The notes under the pieces were generated by a model. That model was not told the origin of the DNA and searched no databases. It worked only from the letters and a program-made list of their open reading frames with translations. A stretch of DNA of 62,000 nt. Origin: Adiantum capillus-veneris (lineage: Eukaryota > Streptophyta > Polypodiopsida > Polypodiales > Pteridaceae). The stretch spans positions 71,070,412-71,132,411 of the forward strand of contig CM043963.1 in assembly GCA_014529385.2 (NCBI GenBank), read 5' to 3'. Position numbers and translations under genes: made by a program. This document shows, piece after piece, positions 43,366 through 54,707 of this stretch. The number at the start of each line of letters is the position of its first letter. Position 1 is the first letter of the stretch.

Positions 43366-44778
43366 TTAATCATCAGCTGGTCGTAAGCCAAATGTCATTA
43401 CAATGTTGTAACCCACTCTATGGGCACCATTTAGACATAAGGAGAGGTCAAGAGCGTTAGGCCGGGTTTTGGGGTTTAGGCGCTTGCCTGTTTCAAGATG
43501 AGCAAGTACATTACTCAAAAAATGTCTCTTGCTTTGTTCTTGGGCCTCTGGTAAGCACTTCAAAATGCGTTTACATGTATGACACATGGAATAAATATCC
43601 ATAGCTTTGGTCCAGGAGGGAGGATTACTAGATATACATTCGGGGGCTGCCCATGGATAATCTCTCTCATATTGTTTTCTAGTTTCTATCTGCATATCGC
43701 GTAGAGGAGGAAAACCGGTTGTGGTATTTGTTTTGGTGCATGAACCCCAATCCACAATGCCGGCATAAACACCTTTTTCGCCAAAATGCAGCATCATATT
43801 CCGAGAGTGTAGATCATTGTGGAGGTAGTTATGCGTATGTATATACTTTAGAGTTTGGACGAGATCATTGATGATCTGCAAAATATTCTCCTGGAATAGC
43901 TCTACTGTTCCTGCAGTGAGTACATAATCGCGGATGACAGGTTGGCTGCCGTCTGCAGTGCATTCTTTGATCCATTGCTCCACATGGCCGCCATTCCAAA
44001 ATCGTGAAATGAGCATTGGTCGCTCCACGTGGCGCACCATGGCAAGAGGGTAGATAATACCTCGATGTGAAATATCCAAAATTGTTGCTTCGTCTTTGAC
44101 CTGTTGCTCCATGGTGGGCCCATGTAAGTGTACTTTGAACACTTTTGCAGCATACACTTGATCTTTGAAAGCGGGATGTGTGACACCCACATGCTTCACA
44201 TGTGCCCATCTTCCCTCTCCTAACTGTGGAGCTTGGATATTGAAGACGGCTGTGTCGGGTAAAAGGTGTAAAATAGGTGGTAGTTGAGAGAGGTCTAATG
44301 TAGCAACGGATGATGTTACAGGCTATGTTCTAAGAATGATTTCTGGTTCAACAGCAGCTTCAGAAGAGCTGGCTTCCACTCTTGCACGCTTTGCTGCTCT
44401 TTCTAACTTTTCCTTGCTCTTGAACTCCGTGTAAAGATTTTGCACAAGATGTATGCGCTCAGCTATGTTTGGGAAGGAAGTAATTACAGGATTTTTCAGT
44501 TCTTGAAAGGTTTTCATGATCTGTCCAATGGTTTGTCTGACTATGTTTACTAAAGCACCTGATGTCAAGAGGGCTATGTCAAAAATAGCTGGTGCAAACT
44601 CTGCCTGGAGCTGCTCAAACATAGACTTGGTTAGAGTCTCTGTAAGCTGATAAAAATGCTCCGGAGCGACAGGGTTTAAACAATGCCTAATCTCTGCCTC
44701 TGACGAGTAATGGAAGTTTCTCACAATCACTTCAGAGATGAACTTTCGTTGATGTTTCGCTAGCTTCGTGTCTGCCAT
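43366..44778 (-). pseudogene. Protein kinase-like gene with one in-frame stop, hAT cargo candidate
   Basis: From ATG 44778 to the stop at 43366 the phase is constant over 470 codons except for one TAG at 44323-44325 (codon 152). The first 151 residues (MADTKLAKHQRKFISEVIVR ...) are helical, of unknown family, with a basic KLERAAKRARVE near the end. The kinase domain follows: glycine loop LGEGRW (about 44217-44232), YAAKVFK with the ATP-binding Lys (about 44143-44145), catalytic loop LHNDLHSRNMM (HND for HRD), IVDWGS in the place of DFG, YPWAAPE and AMDIYSM. All main catalytic positions are present. HND and DWG are variants. It has no obvious signal peptide or membrane segment. It may instead be a host gene fragment caught between repeats. 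Confidence 0.75.
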
Positions 44779-44981
44779 ATCTGTATGACAAAATTATAAA
44801 TTAAGAATCTTACGAAATGATTGTACACCATAGTAACATAGTTATTATATAATGAGTGTTAACCCTATATATATATTAAATGATGATTCAAATTTATTAA
44901 ACAATACTAAATTATTGCAAATTAAAGAGAAAATCTTACGATTACAAACCACATTGTGCGAATCGACCATGAAAATTAATT

Positions 44982-44982
<1 letters not shown>

Positions 44983-45018
<36 letters not shown>
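44983..45018. repeat. (AG)18 microsatellite
   Basis: An uninterrupted AG run upstream (minus strand) of the kinase frame. The ORFs with Ser-Leu or Arg-Glu repeats here are artefacts. Confidence 0.95.
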
Positions 45019-45023
<5 letters not shown>

Positions 45024-46420
45024 GGCCAAGAGTGTGAGATGCTCTCAACACAAGAACTGGACCCTGCTATGTGCAGAAGTGTGAGATGATGAAAGAAATT
45101 ACATCTAAAGGGTTGGAAAATCGTATATGTGAACAGCTCAGCTAGTGTGAGATATTCTCAGCACAAGTCCTGGATGCTGTTGTAAAATAGATTGATAGTT
45201 TTTATCAATCTAATCCCTGATAAAGTGTGTGGAACTCACAACACAACTATCAGCGGATAAATTAACAATTGCAGATGTAAGTTACCTATCGTATGTGTTT
45301 ACGTCCAAAACAACACCAAGTCATTTAATGATGAAAAATGATGTTCTTTTGGAATATGAAACACACGAGTAACCAGTATGTCACATTAAGATGAAGAGGG
45401 CATAAAAATATGCATCTCTTCACTCTTAATATAACGAGTGGTAACGCTTGTGCTTCTATGTAACACATATGACAGAAAAACTTAATCTAAAATTGTAAAA
45501 TTTATAAGCTATTTCTAATGAAGTGTGTGGCACGCACAACACAACCATCAGCAAACAGCTCAACAATCTCAAATGTAAATCAATTGTTGTATATATCTAC
45601 GTTCAGAGTAACACCAAGTCATCTGCTGATGAACAATGATGTTACTACAGAAATAGAAGCACAAAAATAACGAAAGTCGTATTAAGATGAAGAAGGCATA
45701 AAGTATGCATCTCTACACTCTTAAAATGACGAACGTTAATTTTTGTGCTTCTATGTAAAATAATCAATAATGATTTACTTTAAGATTGTAAATTTTATAG
45801 GCCACTCTGAAGTGAGAGGTGTAGCATCATTCCTACTACACTCCACGAGTCAATCTCTAATCCTAACTCATCTCTATGGTGAAAGATATACTACTACACC
45901 ATACGAGTGAGAATCTAAATTTACCCAAAGCCTTCCCTGGAGTGAGTTATATAACTACACACCACGGGAAAGGAAACTATATTCTATACACCTCTGGAGT
46001 GAGCCATATGGCTACACACCACGAAGTGGTCTACGACCTGCAAGCCAACTTTGTGGTGAGAGCCGAAACTACTGCACCACACAAGTCTGGCACAACACAA
46101 AAAAAAAGTTAATATTTATTGAAAATTTAAAAAATATACCTGAAAACCGTTGTAAATCAAAGTCGCTGTCTCTATCTGGCAAACTCTCAGAAGCTCCAAG
46201 CTCTCCAAACTCCAAGAAAGTCCACAATGCTTTTCGATCTAATACGACGACGATTGTATATATATCGATCAAAAAATGTTTTATACGGCTATTCGGTAAT
46301 TATTCGGAGATATGGCGTATATTGACGTTTTATACGTATAATTTTTGTTATACGGGCGTATAAAAGCAATGCAGATGCTACTTGCATTAGACGGTTTATT
46401 TAAGAAAACCCTCTTGATAT
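45019..46420 (-). promoter_or_regulatory. Right subterminal region of the hAT element
   Basis: GTGTGAGA or GTGAGAG occurs at about 45033, 45080, 45145, 45812 and 46056, with weaker GAGTGAG copies near 45905, 45940 and 45998; this is the mirror of the CTCTCAC set on the left. A TATACGG/CGTATA cluster at 46283-46365 mirrors 38860-38925. From 45850 to 46085, 'CTACACACCACG'-like strings recur. The region also lies upstream of the kinase frame and should hold its promoter. Confidence 0.5.
45205..45795. repeat. Two diverged ~298-bp direct repeats in the right subterminal region
   Basis: AAGTGTGTGG at 45223 and 45521, with matching order of CACAACACAAC, ACAACACCAAGTCAT/GTAACACCAAGTCAT, GATGATGAA/GCTGATGAA, TTAAGATGAAGAGGGCATAA/TTAAGATGAAGAAGGCATAA, ATGCATCTCT and GTGCTTCTATGTAA. 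The start of a third copy shows near 45790 (TATAGGCCACTCTGAAGTG) and then diverges. Confidence 0.85.
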
Positions 46421-47677
46421 GCTTAAATATGTTAGCTAGAGGGTCTTTTAAAAATATAAACTTGCATTTTAGAATCTACCATCATCAAGAACTATAATCA
46501 TCAAGTTGACCCTCGTAAGACTGGGATTGATGGTTTGAAGAAACTGACTTTATAAGCTCAAGAAAAAATGAAGCGACAATTTTGTTATAGATAGTTGAAA
46601 GTTTCATGTGCAAAAGATAGTTGAAAAAATGAAGCGACAATTTTGCTATAAATAGTTGAAGTTTCATGTGCAAAAGAATTGACTTGGGAGTATATAAAGT
46701 AATGGAAAGTTCTATGTGCAAAAGAATTGACTTGGGAGTATATAAAGTAATGGAAAGTTCTATGTGTTTGATATAGACATTTCAGGCATATCGTTGTATA
46801 CAAAGAAAAATATGTTTTTGATGTATTTGTGACTTTTAAAATGTGATGCATTTGATTACCCTTTTCATTAAGGACTCAAGGTGGCAAGTAGAAGGGCTTA
46901 GGTATGCAACAATTATTGAACTACTTTAGATATTCAAAACTACATAAGAGAGAACTTTGATATTTTTATTCTTGAGACATAAGCATTCAAAAACTCAAAT
47001 AATATCAAACTTTGTATGTAGATCAACTAAATGTATCAAAGTACATGGTACATACACAGTTGGGGTGCCCAAAACCTTGGTTTTAATGTTATTATGGAGA
47101 ACTCAAGATTTTCAAGTGTTTTTTCACGATAAAAAATTCAAGATAGAGTTCAAGCAACGAAATTTAATTGATTTAGGGAGCCCAAAAAATACGTAGTTTC
47201 TTGGTTTCAACATAGAAAGTCATTTGTAGTTGTCAAATTACACTAGTTGTCAAATTACACTAGAATATCCCCAACTCCACGAGGGGACCTTTGGAAGACC
47301 AAAATTATGCTCTTATTCAGCATGTGCTCAAGTATGAAATTATTTTTATAGCTTGCGTGTGGCCTTGAAACTTGTCTTTAAAGTGCATTCCATTGTTTTG
47401 TAACACTAATTGCTAACACTTGGATTTCATAAACATAAAAAAGGCCATCTCTACAAAAAGATATAAGAATTTTATGATTTTTTTGGTGAAATAGCTTGAA
47501 ATTTTACTAAAATTTATGACTTAAAATTTAGCAAAATTCTATCCATACTGATTTTATTTTGACATGGAGAAAAATCCAGCGTTTTCTTTCCCTCATGACC
47601 AACCTATTGTAGAAGCAAGGTATAAAAAACTTCTTTCTAACTTGGCAAATAAATTGCCAAAACTAGAAAGGAAAACA
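46421..47677. other. Right inner flank of the hAT element, no gene; adjacent small tandem duplications
   Basis: 46563-46684 holds a 61-bp duplication (AAAAAATGAAGCGACAATTT at 46563 and 46624). 46668-46765 holds a 48-bp duplication (GTGCAAAAGAATTGACTTGG at 46668 and 46716). The rest, to 47677, has no gene or motif that I recognise. The stretch lacks the mirrored motifs seen further left, so it could be a later insertion inside the element or lie outside it if the true end is near 46420. Confidence 0.45.
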
Positions 47678-47709
47678 GGACACTTAAGTGTCCAATTATA
47701 GAACTAGTT
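47678..47709 (-). repeat. Right terminal inverted repeat of the hAT element
   Basis: GGACACTTAAGTGTCC (itself a perfect palindrome) then AATTATAGAACTAGTT. Just inside, AAAACTAG at about 47658-47665... mirrors CTAGTTTT at 47704-47711, so the whole end is a larger imperfect palindrome. The reverse complement matches the left end in two blocks. Confidence 0.6.
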
Positions 47710-47719
47710 TTAACACTAG

Positions 47720-47842
47720 AGTTGTGTGAGCATGAGTCACTTTTGTGGCTATAAGCAACTTTTTTGTAAATTCATGGACCACAAAAAACCTTATCGAAAT
47801 CTTTCAGGGAATTGTTCTCAAGGCATGTAGGGAATTGAAAAA

Positions 47843-47896
<54 letters not shown>

Positions 47897-49451
47897 TGTA
47901 AAATTATTATATTTTAAGAGCCATCTTCTAGGGACAATTGAACAAAAATCACTAAAAAAATTTGATATACCACGTAGACCCCTTATAAACTTTCAAAGCA
48001 CATTGTAACTTTTTTGAAAAATATATGCATATGTATACAATGAGAATCTATGCATATACTATTTTAGGGAAAAACTGACAACTTGTTTTAGGCCTCAAAA
48101 ACGTGTGTGCTGTTAAATTCAAAAGCCAGTTTTGTGGTTTCTTACTATTTTTAGAAAATTATAATATTTAATTTTATACTTTTTTGGGATAAATGGTTTC
48201 CTAATGTTTTCCTCATACGATCTCAATGGTATCCTATGATCATGGTTTCTTGAAAAAAAGAGCTAAGTCTTTAGAATGAGGTTCCAAGCCACGATTGTGG
48301 CTCAAACACAAACCTAGTGTTAATCTAAGATTCAACGCATTATTGGAATATATAAGAAGAAACTTCTTGGTTTCATGCATGTTCTAAGTTTTGGAGGCAT
48401 TATTTCCTTGGCACTCCTTTCATCATACAAACAAAACATTAAAGTATCAAGCACTAATGACCGAAGAAAATCTATTTGAAAAAGAAATGAAGTGGGAAAC
48501 TATCATTTTCACATCAATTACTCACATTCCTAGCAAAAATTGAACTAGCGGTGCATTTTTTCATAGATGTAACGTAAATGTTGTTTCCATAGCCCCTCAC
48601 AATGATCTAGCTAACATGGTAGATGCATATGATAATCATCTAGATATTGTAGGTATTATCCCATTTTTTTGCCACAAGTTCCATTCTTAGTGGGAAATGG
48701 ATTTCTTCTCTATGTCAACCAATTGTGTGCACAGTCACATGCACCTCCTTAGGTGGGGCATTTTGAGATTTTTCTACCACTCAATCCATTGAGATATATT
48801 TTTATTTCCAACTCTTGAAAAAACACATTGAGACATGTCTCTCAATCTATTACATGTCAAATGATTAAATATGATGTAGGACACTAATAAGTACCAATAC
48901 TAAGAGCCCATGCACCATGGGATAGTAGAAGATACAAATATAAAGATACATAATCTGGTTCACACCATTGATAAGATTCTAGAAATATAGGTCATGTGAC
49001 CTTTGTGTTTTTTTAAAGCCCACAAATTGACCTCGGAATGGCATATTTACTACTCAAGAATCTCTCGTTAGAAGGACAATGGGTATGTACTCAAAACCAA
49101 TAAGAAACGTCATTTCAAGATGGAAAACATTATAGGAAATGCCGCTAAATTAAAACAACAAAAAGTGATCCTCAACCATGATTTATGCGTCCAAATTAGT
49201 AATGCGAAAAAACATGGAAATGCATGCATATAACAAGTGGTTAGAGATGAGGGGATAAGATTGTGAGTGACTCTTCAACACTTGCTCAAGTTCTAGAAAT
49301 GAGGGATCAATATTGGAAACTCATAAAATGGGCACTATTGGCCATAAATTGGGAATAAAAGGCCACAAAAAATGGAAAGGAAAAATCGTCTTCTTCTTTA
49401 TTTTAGAGGCCTTATAAGAACTCTCTATAGTTAAGGATTAGTGTTTAGGTG
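47720..49451. other. Spacer between the hAT element and Copia-3
   Basis: No gene supported. An A tract and an AT microsatellite lie at 47838-47894. The remainder is AT-rich unique-looking sequence. The 87-residue ORF at 47745-48008 runs through the microsatellite and is not credible. Confidence 0.4.
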
Positions 49452-49456
49452 GGTGG
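49452..49456. repeat. Target site duplication of Copia-3, GGTGG
   Basis: GGTGG precedes the 5' LTR; the same five bases lie at 61523-61527 after the 3' LTR, although the element is now over 12 kb long because of the nested Gypsy-3. Confidence 0.88.
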
Positions 49457-49761
49457 TGTTGAGATGTCAATCTCAACATGTACAACTACTAGATGACTAT
49501 CACCAATCGTCATCATCACTGGCACACCTGGTAAATACGAATATCTTTTCGAGTGATATAACAATTATACTACACCGATTTTATCTACCTACCAGAGTGA
49601 TGGTACACTTATCCATTCTCACTCACTAACGGTTCACACTAGACCGGTTATACTAGTTTCCCTTCATGTTGTTATTTTCCTCTATGTTTTTTTTTTAAGA
49701 TCTCTTATCTCTTGAGTTAGTGAAGAAGAAGAAGAAGAAGAAGATGGTTTTACTCCATCTA

Positions 49762-49830
<69 letters not shown>

Positions 49831-49859
49831 ATGTGCGTGTGCTCAAGATCTCTTCTTCT

Positions 49860-49911
<52 letters not shown>

Positions 49912-49913
49912 CA
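49457..49913 (+). repeat. Copia-3 5' LTR
   Basis: It begins TGTTGAGATGTCAATCTCAA and ends CTCTTAACA. It holds a GAA run (49724-49743), a GT repeat (about 49766-49829) and a CT repeat (about 49858-49908), which are short or absent in the 3' LTR. ORFs of Cys-Val or Ser-Leu repeats across them are artefacts. Confidence 0.92.
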
Positions 49914-49925
49914 TGGTATCAAAGC
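49914..49925 (+). promoter_or_regulatory. Copia-3 primer-binding site
   Basis: TGGTATCAAAGC touches the LTR end. It matches the tRNA-iMet complement with one change (A for G at the ninth base). Confidence 0.85.
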
Positions 49926-50269
49926 TTGGAGCACCAAGCAGGAGAAGCAGAGAAAGAGGTCTAGGGATTCTCGAGAGCCATCGTCAAACGACCTCCAATT
50001 GAGGTGCTTCTTTTTTGACATTATGCATCTTAGATTTCAATGTAATCCTTTGGACTACAACTCTGCCTTCACATTTCCATTTGAGGTGCATCTTAGCCCC
50101 TGTTTTGTGGCTAGAGTGTGTTTGCATGCAAAAATGCTAAGGTTCAAGACTCTACATATCTACATTTTGGAGGTGCAAAAAGATCCAGTTTGGCTACAGT
50201 GTTCACAGATATTGTTTGGTATTGTGAAACATGTATATGTATGCATATTGTGGTTTAAAGGTGATAACT

Positions 50270-53200
50270 AACTAAATTTAGTAGGGTTCTCAAAGACTTG
50301 GTGAAGGGTTGAAAATATATCATCCAACAATGATGGACTTAACCAAATTGTTAGCGAGAATTTGGACAAGAACAACTTCCATGCTTGGAATTTTAGACCG
50401 ACCAATTTGGGAGTACATTGATGGAGAGAATGAGACAACACCAACATTTCTAAAGGAACGTCATGTGTAGTGTAGATAAAGATGTTTAAAGATTGGAGCG
50501 AGGGAGCTCGAAAAGTCATGTACTAGCTTTTTGTACGTGTGCAAGACACAATGATTGGGTACATACTAGATTCTCTCACCCCTAAGGAGACCTGGGACAC
50601 CTTACTGTCATTGGATGTGACCAACACAAAAAGCTATGAATTTACAATTTAAGACTGAGCTAAATACAATGTTGAAGAAAAACTTGTCTATCAATGACTA
50701 TTCATTGAAAATAAAGAACATATGTGAGTCACTTGCATCAATTGGTGTTACAATCGATGATGATGATAAAGTGAAAGTATTTTTGTGAGGTTTGGGTCTA
50801 GAATACAAATAGTTTAAGACTAGTATCCATCTTCTATAGTGCATTCCCTCATTTATAGATTTTGTGTCCTTACTAGTTGTGGAAGAAAAGGAACTTGAGG
50901 AAGACTTCTCTACACAGGGTAGAAATAATTCTAAACAGGTCCTCTTCAACAATAGAGGAAGAGAACGAGGGTATGGTACAAGTTATGGGGAGGAGGTCAA
51001 GGAAGAGGCAACAGCCAAGCACAATAGGAGAATAACAATCAGAGACATAACACAGATGGTCAAGGAAACTTTTGAGGAAGGGAGCGTCCAAGAGGTTGTG
51101 TATATGCCCAACATAACAATATAGATCAGCATGAAAATGTAGTGTGTTGGAATTGTGGGATACATGGTCACTTTGAACATGATTGTCCAAACAAATAGGA
51201 AGCAACAAAATATTTATGCAGCCACTAACAGGAACGTGGATGATCCTAAGAGGCTATTTGTGGTGCAACACATACTAAATACTATGTCTATAAACGTGGC
51301 AAATGTTTAGTGATAATGTATGGTATGTGTATTTTGGTGCATCAAATCACATGACATGTCATGTTGAGTGGTTCAAGTAAATGCAAACGTTGCAAAGTCT
51401 TGGTTATGTAGAGACTGGGGATGATAGTATACATCCCATTATGCATATATGTAATGTGCATTTCCTACGATAGATGGTAAAGTAAAGTACCTAGGGAATG
51501 TTTTTCATGTACCCAATATCACAAAGAATTTGTTTACTACTAGGTAAATGGTTGAGTGGGGCTTGTGGTTAGGATTAATTGTGATGGTCTATTTGTGGAA
51601 GAGCATAAGAAGAATGGAAGGTTGGTTGTGCAAGGAAAGAAAGTGGAAATAATTTTTACTTTGGATGTAAATGTGCACAAGGTGAACGCTACCATGTTTA
51701 CATAAGGTGCAGTAGTTTTTGCAAATATTGAGATTTGGCACAAACATATTAGTCATGTAAATTTGCAAAGACTAAAGACAATGCAAACTAAAGAGATGAT
51801 TATAGTTTTGCTAACTTTAAAGTTGCTGAAATGCAAAAAATTTGAGGCTTGTCAATTTGGAAAGCAGGCAAAGGCATCCTTTCCTCATGATAATCATGTA
51901 AGCCAAAATGCATTGGATTTGATACATAAAAATGTATGTACTAAATCCAAATGCCTTTTCTGGGCCCCATATAAATGTATGGGGCCCGGCAAAGACTACA
52001 TTTATGGGTCAATATAGATATTATGTGAGCTTCATCGATGACCATAAAAGGAAGTTATGTGTCTATTCATGAAGCAAAAAAGTAAGTATTTATGCACTTA
52101 CAAAACTTCAAGGTTATGGTTGAAAAAAAGATTGGTAAACATGTAAAGTTTCTGAGGTCAGATGGAGGGGGATATTATTTCTCCAATGAGTTCAATGGTT
52201 TTTTGAAAAAAAACATGAAATCCAATGGCAGTTTTCATGCAAGTATACTCCACAGCAAAATGGTGTTGTTGAGCAAAAGAAGAGGCACATTGCAGAATTT
52301 TTTAGAGTGTTGATGAATGAGAAGGACATGCCTCATTTTTATTGGGCGGAGGTTGTTGCTACATGTTTTATATTATAAACAAGACCCTTATTGCTGTAGT
52401 ACATGATATGACACCATAAGAGAAGTTTTGTGGTGAAAAATTGGATGTATCGCATCTTAAGTGTTCAGATGCATTGTTTATGTGCATGTGTTGAAAGAGC
52501 TAAGAACTAAGCTTGACCCAAAAGCAAAAAAATGTGTGTTCATTGGCTATTCCCTTGAGCAAAAAGGGTACAAGTGTTACAATCCTATCATAGGGAAAGT
52601 AAGGATGAGAAAAGTTGGTGTTTCTTATGAATTGGCAAGCTGGTTTGTTGATGTGAAAGATGATTTAGGGGTTGATGTAAGAGAAAATGTGTTGCATAAA
52701 ATATAGATGCACGGTCGAAGGTTTTATGTGTGCTGCACGGTCCACTCTTGCAAGTCATGGTGAGAAGCCATGGAATGGCAAGTTTCATAAAAGATTGAGT
52801 CCTGCTAACTCTTTAATGAATCAAGACAAAGGAAGGAAAAGAATGATGATGTCCCTAAGCTTCCAAACTTGAGTGTTGGTCATGATGATGGTGATAGAAC
52901 TAGCTCTAAATAGAGTTTAGATAAGGATTTTGGCATATCCTCTATGAAGACTCCTAGTGCAAGAAGGATGAAAGCAAGGAACAAGGAACCTAGAATTGGT
53001 CCTAGACCATGCAAGCCTAAAAGAGTAAGAAATCATGTGCAAAGATTGACTTATGATAGTTATGTGGCTCATCATTATGCATATATAGCAAAGATTACAG
53101 AGGAGGTTGAATCCACATTTTTTGAAGATGTTGTTAAAGATTAAAACAAGGCAGCAAGCTATGGATGAAGAGATGAATTCATTTGATGAAAACGGAACAT

Positions 53201-54600
53201 GAGAGTTGATGCCATTACAAAAGTTAAAGAAGGAAATTGGATGTAAATGGGTTTACATAATAAATCATAATGTTGATGGTAGTGTGAGTAGGTAGAAAGC
53301 CAGGTTTGTGGTCAAAGTTTATGCACAAACTTATGGGATTGATTATGAGGAGACATATAGCACCGTAGCCAAGATGGATACCATTCATGTGTTTATTACA
53401 TTGGATGCAACTTTAGGATGGGTGTTGAAACAAATAGATGCAAAGATTTCTCTCTTGAATGGAGACTTGGAGGAAGCTGTGTATATGGAGCAGCCATAGG
53501 GTTATGAGAACATGAGTCTATGTGACCATGTGTGCAAGTCAAAGAAGCATCGTATGGGTTGAATCAAGAACATAGATCTTGGTATAAGGGGATTGTGTCA
53601 TTCCTCATTTCTTTGGGCTTTGGGATGTCTGATGTAGATTATTCATTCTATGTGCCAAAGAATGAGGCAGGAATTGTGGTGATATGCATCTATGTGGATG
53701 ACTTGATTCTTGGAGGTCATAATGTGGCTGAAGTGGAGGGTGTAAAGCCCCTAATTATGCAAGAGTTTAAGATGAAAGACTTGGGAGACTTGCAGTATTT
53801 CTTGGGCATTGAAATTGTTTGCACAGAAGAGGGTGTATGGCTGTCACAAAGACAATATGCTTTGAACATGTTAAAAAAGTCTAATATGGCTAATTGTAAG
53901 CCAATTACGATGCCCTTAGATCAAAATTTGAAGTTGGGAAATGATTTAGGTTAGGTACTTGAGAATTCTATCATGTATAGAAAGATTGTGACTAGCTTGA
54001 TCTACTTGATTATCTCACATACAAACTTGAACTACACAATTGGATTACTCAGTCAGTTTATGCAGTCTCTCAGGAAACCACACTTGGATGCAGTGAAGCA
54101 CACATTTTTCTATATGAGTGCTACTTTGGATTATGCACTCTTTTATAGGACCGATGTGGAGTTGTAGCTCTATGGTTACACAGATGCAGATTGGGTTGGC
54201 AACACATACAATTGCAGGTTTATCAATGGACTCATGTTTTCAGTTGGGAATGCTATTGTCACATGGAGAAACAAGAAGAAACCTCCAGGTGCTACAGTGG
54301 TGGCATGTGATGTAGCATGGTTGGAAATGCTACTTCAAGACTTTGGAGTACATGTACAAAGGCCGGTTGTCATCCACTGTGTTTACTTCAGCAACATACA
54401 ATTGCATCGAGACCTAGTGTTTCGTGCAAGAATGAAGCACATTGAGGTGCATAACAATTTCATCTAAGAGAGGGTCTTAGCACGTGAAATCAATCTTAAG
54501 TATGTGGAGACGGATGAGTCGGTTGCAGATATCTTCACGAAGGTCCTTAGAGCGGAGAAACTACAGTGATATCAAGTGATGCTTGGCATATAGGAGATGG
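50270..54600 (+). pseudogene. Copia-3 gag-pol relic
   Basis: Gag pieces lie between 50330 and 51110. The knuckle CWNCGIHGHFEHDC is at 51145-51186. The protease region near 51326 reads YFGASNHMTCH, so the catalytic Asp is gone. Integrase pieces: IWHKHISHVNLQRL near 51733, 'VKFLRSDGGGYYFSNEFNGF' near 52146, and KCVFIGYSLEQKGYKCYNP near 52530. RT from 53308: VYAQTYGIDYEETYS, SLLNGDLEEAVYMEQP, YVDD at 53691-53702, KDLGDLQYFLGIEIV. RNase H near 54180-54460 ends ARMKHIEVHNNFI. Dozens of stops and indels. Confidence 0.88.
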
Positions 54601-54619
54601 GGTTGAGCTTGAGGAGGAG

Positions 54620-54707
54620 TGTTGAGATGTCAAGATCAACATGTACAACTCTTGGATGACTAACACCAACACTCATCATCACTGGCACGCCTTGGTGGAT
54701 ACGCATA
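54620..54707 (+). repeat. Copia-3 3' LTR, left part
   Basis: TGTTGAGATGTCAAGATCAA ... GGTGGATACGCATA, matching the start of the 5' LTR. It stops where Gypsy-3 begins. The rest is at 61254-61522. Confidence 0.9.

Larger units (their letters stand above)
38768..47709 (+). mobile_element. Candidate hAT-type DNA transposon carrying a kinase-like gene
   Basis: An 8.9-kb unit bounded by inverted terminal sequences and a shared 10-bp flank. Inside are a hAT transposase (40018-42134, plus) and, on the other strand, a protein kinase frame (43366-44778) and an unknown frame (42569-43198). Both ends have the same two kinds of subterminal motif in mirror orientation: TATACGG/CGTATA clusters outside (38860-38925 and 46283-46365) and CTCTCAC (left) or GTGAGAG/GTGTGAGA (right) further in. 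This makes it likely that the kinase lies inside the element. The 46.42-47.67 kb part has no mirrored partner on the left and may be a later insertion. Confidence 0.6.

Noticed and set aside
47745-48008. 87-residue ORF between the hAT element and Copia-3
   Set aside because: It consists partly of an A tract and AT microsatellite (Ile-Tyr repeats).
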